Positions 21,746 through 33,550 of a stretch of 64,000 nt of DNA are shown here, in pieces. Each line of letters begins with the position of its first letter. Position 1 is the first letter of the stretch. Origin of the DNA: Anarhynchus alexandrinus (lineage: Eukaryota; Chordata; Aves; Charadriiformes; Charadriidae); the NCBI GenBank assembly GCA_008711295.1, contig VUYV01000154.1:699718-763717 (forward strand). Direction: 5' to 3'. The notes below the pieces were generated by a model, which saw only the letters and a program-made list of their open reading frames with translations, made no database searches and was not told the DNA's origin. A program made the position numbers and the translations under genes.

Positions 21746-24700
21746 CCACAAAATGAGGTTCAGTTTTAAACTTCAGCAGAATAATAATGGTGTGTACTTC
21801 TGACTCACTCTGCCAAATAAACTTCCACGTGGTGATTATGTCATGTTCTGACTCCTTAATGTACTTGATAAATTCTTTGGCAAGCAGACGTGCCCAATGC
21901 CCAATAAAAAACTGTGAATCTATGGATTAAAAGAAAAAATAAGAAAAAAAAAGGTGTTGCTTGTTTTCCGTGTGTGCAGTTTCATTTATTTTCTCCTTGA
22001 TTCGCAAGCAGATCACTTTCCGTTAATTAAGTAAAAAGTACTTAGTGGAATTGATCAGAATTCAGGTCTAAGAGCACTCACTAATTCTGCTGTTAGTTTT
22101 AGGAAGCTGGTGGCAAAAAGCATCTATCAAGACAAATTTGTGGTGGATGCTGCAGGCACTACCCATGGTTAGAGTCGCAGTCAAATGTCTGCAGTTCAAC
22201 AGCTTGCCTGTGTGTCGGCTCAGTACCAGGGACTGTAATTCAGCCTATGGAAAATGCAAGTTAATGTAACCCTGTGTAACCTGCTATGAAACAGGTCGAA
22301 AAAAAATCACATTTTTAATGATTTTTAACAGGCCTGCACAGAGATTACCTCCCTTCATCTGACACGCAGTATCCCGTTAAATTATGTTTAGCAGACACAG
22401 CCCATGGTGACGGATGTGTTTCTGCCCAGGATGACAGATCAAACCCACCTTGAGGTTTCACGAGTTAAACAAAGAAAGGAGGAAGGGAGGCAAGACGGGG
22501 AGATGAGGGCACCCGTCTGCTGTCACACAGAAGCGAAGCAACAAGTTAGAAGGAGGAACAAACCCTCTGGATTTCTTCAGTAGTGTCCTCCCCAGTAGAC
22601 AGCGCTGCTCTTCGTTTACTGGTGTATCACTCTTGTTCAAGCAGATGTACAGCTCTCATTAGAGATAATCCTCCGCGCTCCCTCATCTTCCGTGTCCCAG
22701 CTTTACACAGATAACATTAGTTATTGTCCTTTTATTGCATTGTTCCATTTTGTGTACTCAAAGAACTATCTGCATTACAATAATCTATGTATGTAAAATG
22801 GGATTAAAAAGGAATTGAATGAATCAGCTAGAGTCATACTGTAAATAACCAAGGAAATTTTAAACAGGAAAAAGCATCACTATAATTATGCAGGTAACAC
22901 CAACTGATGCTTTTTATTGAAACTTTCTTAATCCTCAGCATCGACAGATTAAATGACACAGCAATGATTCTTTTTCCCTAATAATATCTTTCTCTGGAAG
23001 AGAAATACATATTCCAGGCAGTGCATTCGCTAGCATCCTTTTTCTGGTACATAGAGGGAGCTGTTGGCATAGGTTTATTAGACCAATCACAGTGAAAATT
23101 TTCCATTGTTACCAAACCCTTTATAAGATTTCATTATTACTTTAACTGGAAAAATCATACCCTCATCAATATATGAATAAAAAGAATCTCATGAGTTTTA
23201 TGCACATAAAGAAGATATGAGCTGTAATACAGTATTCTGTCTTTTGTGGGACATTCCATTCATTAGTATATGAACTCCAATACACAAAAGTTTTTTGCTG
23301 TCCAATAACATAAAATTAGGGAATATTATCTTCACAGTTTATAAAGTATATAGAAACATAACAGGTGCATGAGACAACTGTGCATATTCCAGTGTGTATG
23401 TATATGAGACTCTCTTCCATTATTGCTGCCGGACAGTTTGGAGGCTGTTTGTCCTCAGCAGAATCCAGAGAGAACACTATCCCTGCCTCTCCCTCTGCTG
23501 ACCTTCAGGGCTTTCTTTTCAGGCTGCTGCTGAAAGAAGGGGCAGGCAAGTATTATAAAGGAAAGGTTTAGACGCTGTTAATTACCACTGTGAAAGCAGC
23601 AGGACTCTTTTATTCTGCAGTTCTCTTTCTCCTAACATGGGCACCTAAAATTTTCACTACTTTGCCCTCAGGATTACTATAAACATTCAAAGTTTGCAAA
23701 AACAGATAAACAACCGTATGTTATATAAACGTGACAGTCACAGGAGCTGTCTTTAAAACTAGTTAAGGAGGATCAGTTTGGGCAAGAATATTTTTTAGTA
23801 TTGAATATTAAAAATGAATCCACCTTTTTTTTTTAACCTACAGAATATTTTATTAACTTTTATGCCCATCACATTTCATTGCTGAAATTCTCTAGGTTTC
23901 CAAATTCCACGTGGCACTTGCAGTGCTGACATCCTTAAATCACAACTATTCTCTCTGTGGTCCTAGTTCAGAAATCCCCTGAACAGGAAGTTCTGGAAAT
24001 AATAAAAGAGATATTAATTCCCAAGGGTTGTCTGGCAAAACTGTTCAGGCTCACAGCTTCAAAATTCAAGGGAACCCTGGCATTTTTGGCCAGATCAACG
24101 TTGAGACTTTTAAGGCTCACATCAGAGGTGGAGATCACAAAGAAATAACATTTTTGCATTTTGTGAGATAGCCTTATACTATAGGAGCATCATAAGCACT
24201 GAATATGTTTTCACATTTCATACATTAAAAAGGCTGCGCAGTAACAATGGGGTTACTTACTTTAACAGTGAACACACAGATGTTAAGTTGTATGTACACG
24301 GTCACGTATCCATTTTTCATCTGACTCGTAAACACATTCCATTTGGGACTGAACAAAAAGAAAGTTATTTACAATGCCCAGTCTGTGCCTGACCTCCTCT
24401 TCATTTCAATCAGTGAGAGGTTTGACTGCCTTGGGTGTAAGCAAGAAGGAGCCCTTCGTTTCAGCTCACATGTAAATAAGATTTTATTTACTGCTCAGTG
24501 CTGTGCTGAGCAGGTGCAGTAGGCATCTACCCCGATGGCTGGAATAACAAAGACTGCTGAACGATTTGCCTCTATCTCAAATTTTATATCTGTCTGGTAC
24601 TTAAAATAAATTAAAGATTGCATTTCTTACTTGAGACCGCAATTCAGCATGATACTCAACCAGAAGTTAACTTCAATGCATGCCCGTTCTCAGGGATTTA

Positions 24701-25654
24701 AATAAAACTATCTGTATGTTTAAAGACAGCTTCACACTTTTTGAATAGCGACCTAAGCAGCTGACCAGATTTCAGCTTTAACAAGCGCACAATATCAGAA
24801 GAACCCATTTATTTATTCAGTAATTTTTTTTTAGCCCGAATGTTCTAAAAACATCCAAATCGGTGGATTTTTTTTCATTCCTAATACAATATTTGGAACT
24901 ACGGTTCCTCTAGAGCAGTTTTGAAGGAGCAGAAGGGGATATTTAGTTTAGGATAGATGTACTGGAAAATAAAAATGGGAAATTTTTGTAATTCAGACAT
25001 CTCATGTTTGGAAGAAAACTAAAAACTAATCTTAACTAAAGTGCTTTCGTTTCAGTTCATGACACTAACAGCTGCTGTAATTGTAGTGTTGAGGCAAAGA
25101 AGTTCTGCATTGTGAAAAATATATACTAAATTGTTCCTAAGTATCTTAGAAGATCTTTCTGTTGGGTTTCTCTACCTTCTGCCAGAAAATTTGTATAGTC
25201 ACAGTGCATTTAGTTTTCATTGAACAGCTTTCTCCATAGCAACAAATCACAAAAATACGTAAGTACTTAGTATGGGAAAAGTCAAGATACTCAGACAGCC
25301 CGTACAAATCCTTACTTGTGCATAAAGAGACCATGAGATATGTCTGAGACAGAGGACCTGAAGTGTTTTGAAACATTTACGATCAGTTTGATTCCTCCTG
25401 GACCAGGACAGGAATAGGTGATGATTAATGACAGACGTCACAGAATTATCTAGGAGAGTTAGACTGGATGGACTTGTCTTATCGGTGGATGGGAGATAAC
25501 GCACAATAACTGGAAGTCCCATTGGTAGGGATTCAGGACACTGGTAGCTGATAGGTGGCACTGGAGACTGCTTTTTTGCCAATTTTTCTATACTCTTTGT
25601 TAAATAATGGGAAATAAGATGCTGATGGTGCTTTATGAAATCTTTGAACACGAC
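21746..25654. other. unique sequence, no gene seen
   Basis: About 3.9 kb without a supportable gene. It includes an 11-bp perfect inverted repeat AAAAAGCATCA / TGATGCTTTTT (22869-22879 and 22905-22915, 25-nt spacer), an 8-bp hairpin around 24491-24513 (CTGCTCAG / CTGAGCAG), and a pair of 63-codon frames on opposite strands near 23957-24159 that look like chance. Confidence 0.55.
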
Positions 25655-26009
25655 TCAGAGATACCTTACAGCAGCCTTCCAGTACCTAAAGGGGCCTACA
25701 GGAAAGACAAAGAGGGACTCTTCATCAGGGGGTGCAGCAATGGGATAAGGGGCAATGGTTTTAAAATGAAAGAGGGGAGATTTAGATTAGATATTAGGAA
25801 GAAATTCCTTACTCTGAGGGCAGTGAGACACTGGCCCAGGTTGCCCAGACAAGCTGTGGCTGACCCATCCCTGGAGGTGTTCAAGGCCAGGCTGGATGGG
25901 GCTTTGAGCAAACTGGTCTAATGGGACGTGTCCCTGCCCATGGCAGGGGGTTTGGAACTAGATGATCTTTAAGTTCCTTTCCAACCTAAACCATTCTATG
26001 ATTCTATGA
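25655..26009 (+). mobile_element. CR1 LINE 3' end with ORF2 C-terminus
   Basis: A 5'-truncated CR1 in + orientation. It keeps the last about 70 codons of ORF2 in one frame, with recognisable phrases GNGFKMKEGRFRLDIRKKF, VRHWPRLPRQAV, DPSLEVFKARLDGALSKLV and the normal stop (TAA, 25919-25921). This is followed by an about 88-bp 3' UTR (TGTCCCTGCCCATGGCAGGG, GGAACTAGATGATCTTTAAG, CCAACCTAAACC) and the terminal octamer tail ATTCTATGATTCTATGA ending at 26009. The start is fuzzy: homology is traceable back to the FQYLKG-like region near 25660, where the frame is shifted. This is one of the less decayed copies here. A 5' truncation of this kind is the normal outcome of CR1 insertion. Confidence 0.95.
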
Positions 26010-26514
26010 ATTAGAAAAGTAGTGAGTTATGGCTACCACTCATCCTGACCATTTTCTTCGCAATTTACTCTAAGTACTTTGTTTCCTGCTGTTTTCCCAG
26101 AACCATACTTTCCCATCATTACTGTTTTATTTACTCATAAATATAGACTGCAAATCTTACAGAGCTAGGGATTATCTCTATACTCTGGAATTGTGCGTCC
26201 TGGTTGCAAATTTTGACCTTTATTTCCATCACTTCTATTGGGAGAGAGCTGTTTCTCAGTACTGCTTCTGGCTTCTTGTTCTTAGTGAAAAGGATACTGC
26301 TAGTATTGAAAGTGTATTTCAGCAAAAAGAGTAGAACCACAATGGACTGTGAGTTTTTTAGATGACTTGTAAATTAACCTAGATTATAGATAAATTTGCT
26401 GACCAGAAATGTCACACAGGCAGTAGTTTTACTACACTTGGAGCATTTTTTTACGGAAGTATAGGTATACAGAAAATTCATTGTGTCCAATTTTGGTAGT
26501 ATGCAGAGAAATAG
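26010..26514. other. unique sequence, no gene seen
   Basis: About 500 bp between a CR1 tail and an (AAAAC)n tract. No feature recognised. Confidence 0.5.
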
Positions 26515-26560
26515 CAAAAAAAAGAAACAAAACAAAACAAAACAAAACAAAACAAAAACC
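26515..26560 (+). repeat. (AAAAC)n low-copy microsatellite
   Basis: Starts with an A run and AAAGAAAC, followed by about five AAAAC units and ending in AAAAACCCC. An A-rich pentamer repeat like this often grows from an A-rich tail, but no retroposed copy precedes it here. Confidence 0.9.
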
Positions 26561-28351
26561 CCGAACAACAATATGTTCTGGAGGTATTTCATTGGAATGA
26601 AGCAAGATCTATAGCAATACAACATGCAGAATCTTTGCCTTGAAGTGTCCAGTCATACTTCCAATAAATGGTTGAAACCTGAAAAGGGTGGTTTATAATC
26701 TGCAAAAGAGGAAAATTAGACCATACAAAATGACTCAAAGAAGAATTCAGACCATTGTGTTCCACAATGTGTACGCTACGGGTAAAAGCTCCTAGTATAA
26801 CTAGATTGGATGGGTTCTTCATTTGTATGATTGCAAGATTTCATAAGTTTTGCATTCTGTGTCAGGATGAAACTAAACTTTTTCGAAGGTCTTTTCATTT
26901 AAGTATTTTCAGGTGAAAGCTGTGGCTCTTCTTGGACTGTTTTTGTTATCTTTGTGAGTGAAAACAATAATGAAAACTAACCAAATGCCACCTCGCTGCA
27001 CTTACCAACCCATACTCCCAAATTAACTTCACTTGATGTAGACCAGGACCTTGAACTTAAAAATCTTCCACCCTTTATGAAATCATCAGAATATTGAGAA
27101 GATTCAGGTAAGTCTTACTCATTTTCTTCCATTGGAAGTCTTCCACTTTGAATGAATAGTACAATCACCTTTCTCGTAATTAGCTAAAGCTGTTAGACCA
27201 AAAGAAGAAAAGACCATAAAATTGGTAGTTCAGGCAGACATGAAAAAGTTTTCCTTTTTCATAAAATCTCTCTCAAAGATGCATGATTGGTGAGTAAATA
27301 AGAGTGGAAATGCAGATGTTAAATGATGTTAAATTAGTTCTCTGACATGCTATTTAGAAGAGAAAGTTCAAGCAGACACAAGATGTGGCTATGCAGTGGG
27401 GAAAGCAAAAAAAAAGGTTCTCTGAAGGCACACTGGAAATTCCTATAATTTACCCACCTGGATGTTTTAGTGTGGAGTCTATTAATGAGTCCAATTCTGC
27501 ACAATCAACAGCACCAGCTCTTCAAGCAATAGAAATCACTAGGTTTGGGTTCCCAACTAAGCACAGGGTTTAGATTATGCTTATTTAAATTAATATGCCA
27601 ATTTTAAAATAGGTTTTAGCATGTTGGTGAAGTCTTACTTCTTTAATCCCCCATTCATAATCAGTATGACTTTATAGAAAAGCACTCATTTTTGGATTAT
27701 CTTTTGAGGCATACGCTTTAGAGAGAGCACAGATGGTCCAATAAAGGGTACTTTTGTACTACTCCCATAGTGTAAGAGAACTCAATTGCTTAGATAGAAT
27801 TTAATGAAGACTCACAACAATTTGATACTGTCCCCAAAACAGGACAAATAAATGAGAGTAAAACAAACCAGTCATCTGGGATAGATGTTGCCCCAACATT
27901 CTCGAATTTCAAAGAAGTTTGATTCCTGAATCAAATCTAAATTAATAGGACACCATGTGATTTCAACCCAGATGGACACTATGGGGTAGGATTCATACTT
28001 GAATCCAATACTTATGTTCTCGTAGTGACTGTTGTTGGTAATAATAATAGCTATAATGCATCTACCATTCAATTTTTGTCATTTTTTTCTCTGTGCTACA
28101 CTAAAAGTCACCTCAACAATTCAAATAATTTCTGTCACTTTTTTAAATGTTGTTCAATTAATATTCTATCATTTTAGACAAGTTATTGGCCCAGCATCCT
28201 TGCGGAGGGAGGTCAACAACTTGGCTGCCCCTTCTCCTACCATCCTTCATCTTTTAGACTATGCCAGCAGCAGACAGGTTTTACCATAAACTTTAACGAC
28301 ACTAAAGCCCAAGACTCAGCGAATATCTAAGTTGGGCCCTGGCTTGACCTC
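26561..28351. other. unique sequence, no gene seen
   Basis: Contains an ideal donor-like string ATTCAG/GTAAGT (boundary near 27108), but the open frame leading to it ends in a TGA 12 bases before the junction. No transposon or RNA gene recognised. Confidence 0.5.
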
Positions 28352-28388
28352 GGACACTTGAGCTTGGACACTTGAGCTTGGACACTTG
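28352..28388. repeat. 14-bp tandem repeat, about 2.6 copies
   Basis: The unit GGACACTTGAGCTT occurs at 28352-28365 and 28366-28379, then as a partial copy GGACACTTG to 28388. The copies are identical, so the duplication is recent or slippage-maintained. Confidence 0.95.
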
Positions 28389-30238
28389 TTAAACCTCTAA
28401 GATTACTTCACGTGACTTGTCTTCAGCTTTGTCCCTCTCAACATTCTTGTGGTAATTTGTTCAGAAGTGCAAGTCCCAAGGTACAGGAAGTCTGCAAGAA
28501 ATAGTCCCACAGTACCCCCTTTTTGACCTTCTGAAGTTTCTGTTTTCTCCATTTTCTCCCTCTATAACCCAAAAAGTTGAGTCTTTCCTGGAAGGCGATC
28601 CAAGTACTGCTTGGACCATTTCCTAGGAACACTCTTCACACACAATGCAGCACAGTCATTACAAAGATGTTACTTACTTTTCATAGTTTTGCTAATAGTC
28701 CATCATTCTCCAGATACACCTCGTGTACGGATATGTCCTTGAAGATTAGCCTTCGTGTTTCAAAAAATCCTCATCAGTCTTGTTTCATAATTTCAGAGAA
28801 TAGTTGCGCTGTAGCACAAAACCCCTTCTGTTTGTACAGTGTCTTCCATATCTGTGGAGCTAGCAGGAATCCACCAGCTCTTTAAAAGGTAGGAAGTTCT
28901 AAATGTTAGCTCATATAACAATATATTTCCAGGGAAATACATTAGTATATCTATTAATTATCTTTCCCTTGAATGATTTTAAATGTTGGTAGGGTAACTT
29001 AACTTCCCCATCTTTGGCTTGTTGGATTAATTTCCCATCATATGAAGACAGCAAAACTTACAAATCTGCTCTTGATTTTTTTTTAAGCACAAGTCCCAGG
29101 TGTTTCATTTTTAAAAGATGTTACAGCAATAAAAATGTTATTAAAGTGTCTTCGTTCATGCTGTTATAGTTTAGGTTGTGTCAGCATTTCCATTACAAGC
29201 TCATCTTTTCCAGAGAAAATGCTCTGGTCCATTGGGTAAATAACACATGTTTTACTATGACACACACCCAGGAAAGCCAGAAATATTGGAGGATAAGATT
29301 GTTTAGGATCATTTCTTAATTCCATACAGTATATGTTGTGTTGTAATTTTTCCCCATGAATGAATAAATCAAGTACCACCTGTCAGTGATCACTAATTTC
29401 CCTGTACCACAAACTATTTTAGCATTATTTTTTACTTAGACTTTTTTTAAATGAATATCTGGAGAAAAAATTCTTCTTATTACTATCATGCATATTTATC
29501 ATCAGCATAATGCTTTGAAACGTCTGCTAGCCCTTGGAATTGATGTGGAAATGGGCCCCTGAAAGACAGGTTAAAAGCAAAGTTTTTGGAGGTAATTTTT
29601 GGTTTTGAGTTCTCAGCGCTGCTGAACAAAGGTCCCGGATGCCTCAGGCTTTGTGTTGTGTCATGGAAGTACTCCAAATCATAGGCAACTTCTGGGACTC
29701 CTGCCTTAAGTGACATGACATCGGCTGCAGAAAGAGCGGTGCAAGAAGGAATCAGAAATCAAGAGATCCATTCCTCCAGGCGTCCGCTGAATATGATACA
29801 CCTCAGTCTACTAGTTATTATCTAAATCTGCTTTTTTAAGAGGCAGCTTATAGTCCTTTTAGATTCAGCTTACATGTTTTCAGTCATCCTTTGCCATTTC
29901 TAGACACCAGCCCCACTGCTAATAACACCACATCTGTTAAACTGAATTCTGAGCTCTTCCCCTGCTCTGGGGGTGTAATCCTGAAGTTCAATGAACTTTT
30001 GGGCCGTTACCATGACCCTGTCATATTTCCACATTCCTCCTGCCTCATCTGACCTTGCAAAAGGTCATGTTCCATTACAGCAGCTTGAAAAATAAGTGGT
30101 TTGAATTTCACGCCTGAACTTTTCACTCAGTATTTGTTTTTAAGAACTAACGCTGTCGTTAATACAAGGGATGGGTGATCTCTGAGCTTAATCTCACTTA
30201 GTACATGATGCCAAAGTCTTCATAGCCCCAGGTCTATT
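28389..30238. other. unique sequence, no gene seen
   Basis: About 1.8 kb of AT-rich DNA with chance open frames only (largest 102 codons at 28577-28885, +). No repeat family recognised. Confidence 0.5.
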
Positions 30239-30259
30239 TTGTTGTTGTTGTTGTTGTTA
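30239..30259 (+). repeat. (TTG)n trinucleotide repeat
   Basis: Seven TTG units between TATTT and TTATTT. A short perfect microsatellite. Confidence 0.9.
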
Positions 30260-30390
30260 TTTATTAATCTCAGAATCCGTTAAGACCAACTATCTTATTG
30301 CAGTCAGGTTTATTGTAGAAATACTTAGAAGCTACTTCTGGAAGTTGGGTTTCAGGTATGCCAGAAGCTGTACAAACATACAGGAGGAGA
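30260..30390. other. unique sequence
   Basis: Short unremarkable stretch between the TTG repeat and the GATA-type inverted repeat. Confidence 0.5.
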
Positions 30391-30419
30391 TTTTTCTTAT
30401 CTGCCTTAGATAAGAAAAA
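30391..30419. repeat. 12-bp inverted repeat with paired GATA motifs
   Basis: TTTTTCTTATCT (30391-30402), spacer GCCTT, AGATAAGAAAAA (30408-30419), with perfect complementarity. Each arm contains a full GATA-factor consensus (AGATAAG and its reverse complement CTTATCT), so the site offers two convergent GATA motifs about one helical turn apart. Palindromic GATA pairs are known binding sites for two-fingered GATA proteins; function here is inference. Confidence 0.8.
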
Positions 30420-33359
30420 AAGTTAAGGAAGATTTTCAGTGGATGAAATTAATAGAGATGCAAAGTGAAAAGAAGTATTTTCACCGTCTTTTGCCCATGA
30501 GGAAGGGTGTTATTAAATAACATACCTTAAGCCACATTGAAAGGCAGTGACAGAGCCCCTGTCCTGCCTGTAGTCAAGCCTTGCCTTAACCCCAAACTCC
30601 TTACATTTAAAGATTAAGAATTCATAAACAATGAGAAGATTTGTTTGGCTCATTTAAGCTCTTATGTCTACCAACAGATTGTGATTTCTTAATTTTTGCA
30701 CTATTTGCAATTGTTCAAAGCATGTTTTGTAGGATCATAATTCATCTAGTGTACTGATTATAAAAACATCTTTTGACTGCTCATTTAGATATTTAATACC
30801 AAGCTCTGTGATTAGGTGCAGCTACTTTTTTCTCATTTCCTTGTAACTGTTGTGAACGGGTGAATCCGCTGTTTCAGGACACAGATCGCTGTTCTCTTGC
30901 TCCAAATTAAGTACTGAAGTCCTGTCCTAAGGATAAGGTGGTTATATGCTTTTTTGCTGTCCAACACAAGGAGCAGGGGGTGAATCATGCACTGGAAGTA
31001 TCTGTCTGTCTCTCTCTCTCTATTAAACCAGAGAGGGAATTTTGTTGATGAGCTTAAACTAGAGACTTCAGTTTCGAATGGTTGCAATTCAAAGTCCCCC
31101 ATTTCTGTCTTTCTTTTTTGCAATTACTTGATCTAGGGTTTTTTTTTACAATAATGCATTGACATTTCAGTTCTTATCACATTTCTATTATACTGTGGAT
31201 CGTGCATTTTTCTCATATGAAATATCTTTGCCTTTAAAACCCTCTCTCTCTCATTACTAATAAATGGCCAAAGGAGTCGATCTTCTTCCAGAGGTTCACA
31301 GATGTCGTGAAGAAGATTCTCCTATCTCTAGCTAAGTTAATTTTGAGCTGCTTAAAACCAAAAAGTTCAAACAACACTATTCATGACTTCAGTATGAGTT
31401 GTTTTGAACATTTTTCCTTAAATCCAGTTTTCTGGAATGAAGTATTTTTGGCATTGACAGTTCTCATAAAGAGAAAGCTAATGATTTTCTTCTGAGCATA
31501 ATATGCGGATAATTAAGATAATGTTTTTAGCAATCTGAAGTGTTTAACTGCCTTCGTACAATATAAATCTTTTTTTTGCACCCTTCATATATTTAATTTA
31601 ACTATGCAACAAAACAGTAGAAAGAAATATGATGGTTTGCATAATTACACAGCTACTTTCAACATTATATTTTTGAAAGTCTTTTTCAATCTTTCACTTG
31701 GTAATTTTCCCAATAACTGGGCAATTTAAGTTTGGTGTGTTTTTTTTTTCTTTTTTTCCTTCCTTGCTGTATTAAATGTCTGTGTTTAAGCATGAAGCAT
31801 TTGCTTTCAGTTTGTTTATGTTTATGGAAACAGTGAGGCACAGAAAAATATGCATAGCTGTATATGTTCTCTGTAATATGCATGCATGTGCATTTATATG
31901 TGAGCATACACAAGCACATTTGCACATAAAAATTAGAAGGGATATGTGTTTATAAAGAAGTATTTAATCAACTGTTAGACCTTGGAAACAGAATCATATA
32001 AAGCATCTACTTATTTTGAAGTTACATTGGAGAGTGGTTATTAATAACTCTGATAAATTGAGGAAAGCTTTGCTGGTGTGAAGGGAGTGGAGAGATTTGT
32101 TCTGATGAGTTTCTGAAGACTGTTGGAGAATAAACCATTCTGGGGGGGGCTGTGTGACCCTTCCGGTGTTATTTAGAAAGAATTGCAGGGAACAATTGAG
32201 TTTAAGATGTTTTATATTGGTGAAAGAGAGGGAAAACGACAGAAACAGCTCCAATTGAAAATACTGTTTATACCTTTCAAATTATTTGCTCTGGATCCAG
32301 CTGCACCTCGTGTACCTTGGTGCTCGGTGGTTGTGAGAAGCTGGTACAGGGCAAATCTGACCTGGCAGGGGCGCAAGGGCTGACACGCACCACTCAGCTG
32401 CGAGCGTTCAGCCGCCGAAAGGAAGGACTTTTCGGCACTCAGGTTACAGTCATTGTTTTAGGGAAGGGAATTTTGGGTCTCAGCCTCTGTATGCTTCCTC
32501 AGAGACATGCAACGGAGAGAAGAAACATTGATAAACTGCTACACAAAGCTGCTGTTGTCCTTACCTTGGGGAAAATGCTTCGATACCAACCATCCTGCTG
32601 TTGCACCACAGAAGCTGATGCAGAGTATAAAAATCAGTGATAATATTTTCACCTACATTCTCTAAAAAGAAGAATATTTGGGATGTTTTATACCTTGCGT
32701 AAAGCATCTGAACATTTTTTTTTCCTTGCAGACTTTCTGAAACCTGAATATCTTCAAGGTTTTAAAGTCCTCAGTTGCTCCCTCTTTCTTTTTCAACAAC
32801 TAGCCAACGCTCTCCACTGAAAAGTTGAACATAAATTATTTTTTACTTGTGAAATTCTGTTTAGAGAACTGTTCTGACAGTGGCAAAACTCTTGCTGTGA
32901 AGCCCTTCCCTGAGCAGTCAGACTTTTACCCTTAATGCACACGCAGCAGCGTTCCTGTGGATTTCATTGTCCACTGGAAGCATATGAATGGAATTTCATG
33001 CACTCACACTCCTCTGAGCGCTTTCGCCATTAAAGGCACGAGCTTAAAATTAAACATTTTTTTAAATAAAAATTTTGCGTTTCTGAGTAAAGGCCAAGAT
33101 TGGTCCTTCATGCTGTTAACTATTAACATGAAGCCTGTCTTGGAAGGGAGAGTGTTTTGTATCTGTCAGATACTGGCTTACATATAGCTTGCTGAAACTT
33201 CAGAGAATTTTAGATCTTGTACGTAGACTGGATTTAGAAACAGTTGAGAAATAGAGGAGCAATTTTATTGTAATTTTACTGGTTTCTGTGCCATTCGGGT
33301 GCAGAGAATGCTAAAGCTGAACTCAGCGTGATTTTTTGAGAATTTATATCATGTTCAGT
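30420..33359. other. unique sequence with a GC-richer patch
   Basis: No gene supported. A TCTCTCTC run lies near 31010-31022, T-rich runs near 31738-31760, and a locally GC- and CpG-richer block at about 32290-32480 contains a 7-bp hairpin (GCCGAAA / TTTCGGC). The 107-codon + frame through that block (32317-32640) shares no motif I know and has a second open frame beside it, so I treat it as non-coding. Confidence 0.5.
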
Positions 33360-33550
33360 ACTTTCCACTTACATAACGCAATTTATCCATAGTGCTCTGT
33401 GTACCTTTCGGAGGGGAAAAGGAATCATTATCCCCATTTCACAAACGGGTGATGTCTGAAAGCATCCAAAGAAGTGATTTCTCCCACATTCACAGAGAAA
33501 GTCATCAACTAGGGCTGAAAGTAGAAACTTTGGTCCCTTAGTCTATATTG
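33360..33550 (+). mobile_element. ancient MIR/L3-like repeat relic
   Basis: The order of phrases fits a diverged MIR/L3-type core and tail: ACTTACATAACGCAATTTATCC, then AGTGCTCTGTG, ATTATCCCCATTTCACAAACGG, GAAGTGATTTCTCCCACATTCA (the family has TGACTTGCCCAAGGTCACA), AGTCATCAACTAGGGCTGAAAG and TTTGGTCCCTTAGTCT. It is old, with mismatches at roughly a quarter of positions by eye. A further phrase at about 33735-33800 (ATTTATATAGCACACTTCATG) may be another ancient SINE-type relic. Confidence 0.6.

Noticed and set aside
27000..27113. Donor-like GTAAGT after an open stretch
   Set aside because: The frame leading to it ends in TGA 12 bases before the junction, so it is not a coding internal exon.
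32317..32640. 107-codon plus-strand frame in a GC-richer block
   Set aside because: A second plus-strand frame is open in the same block. No domain seen; explained by low stop frequency.
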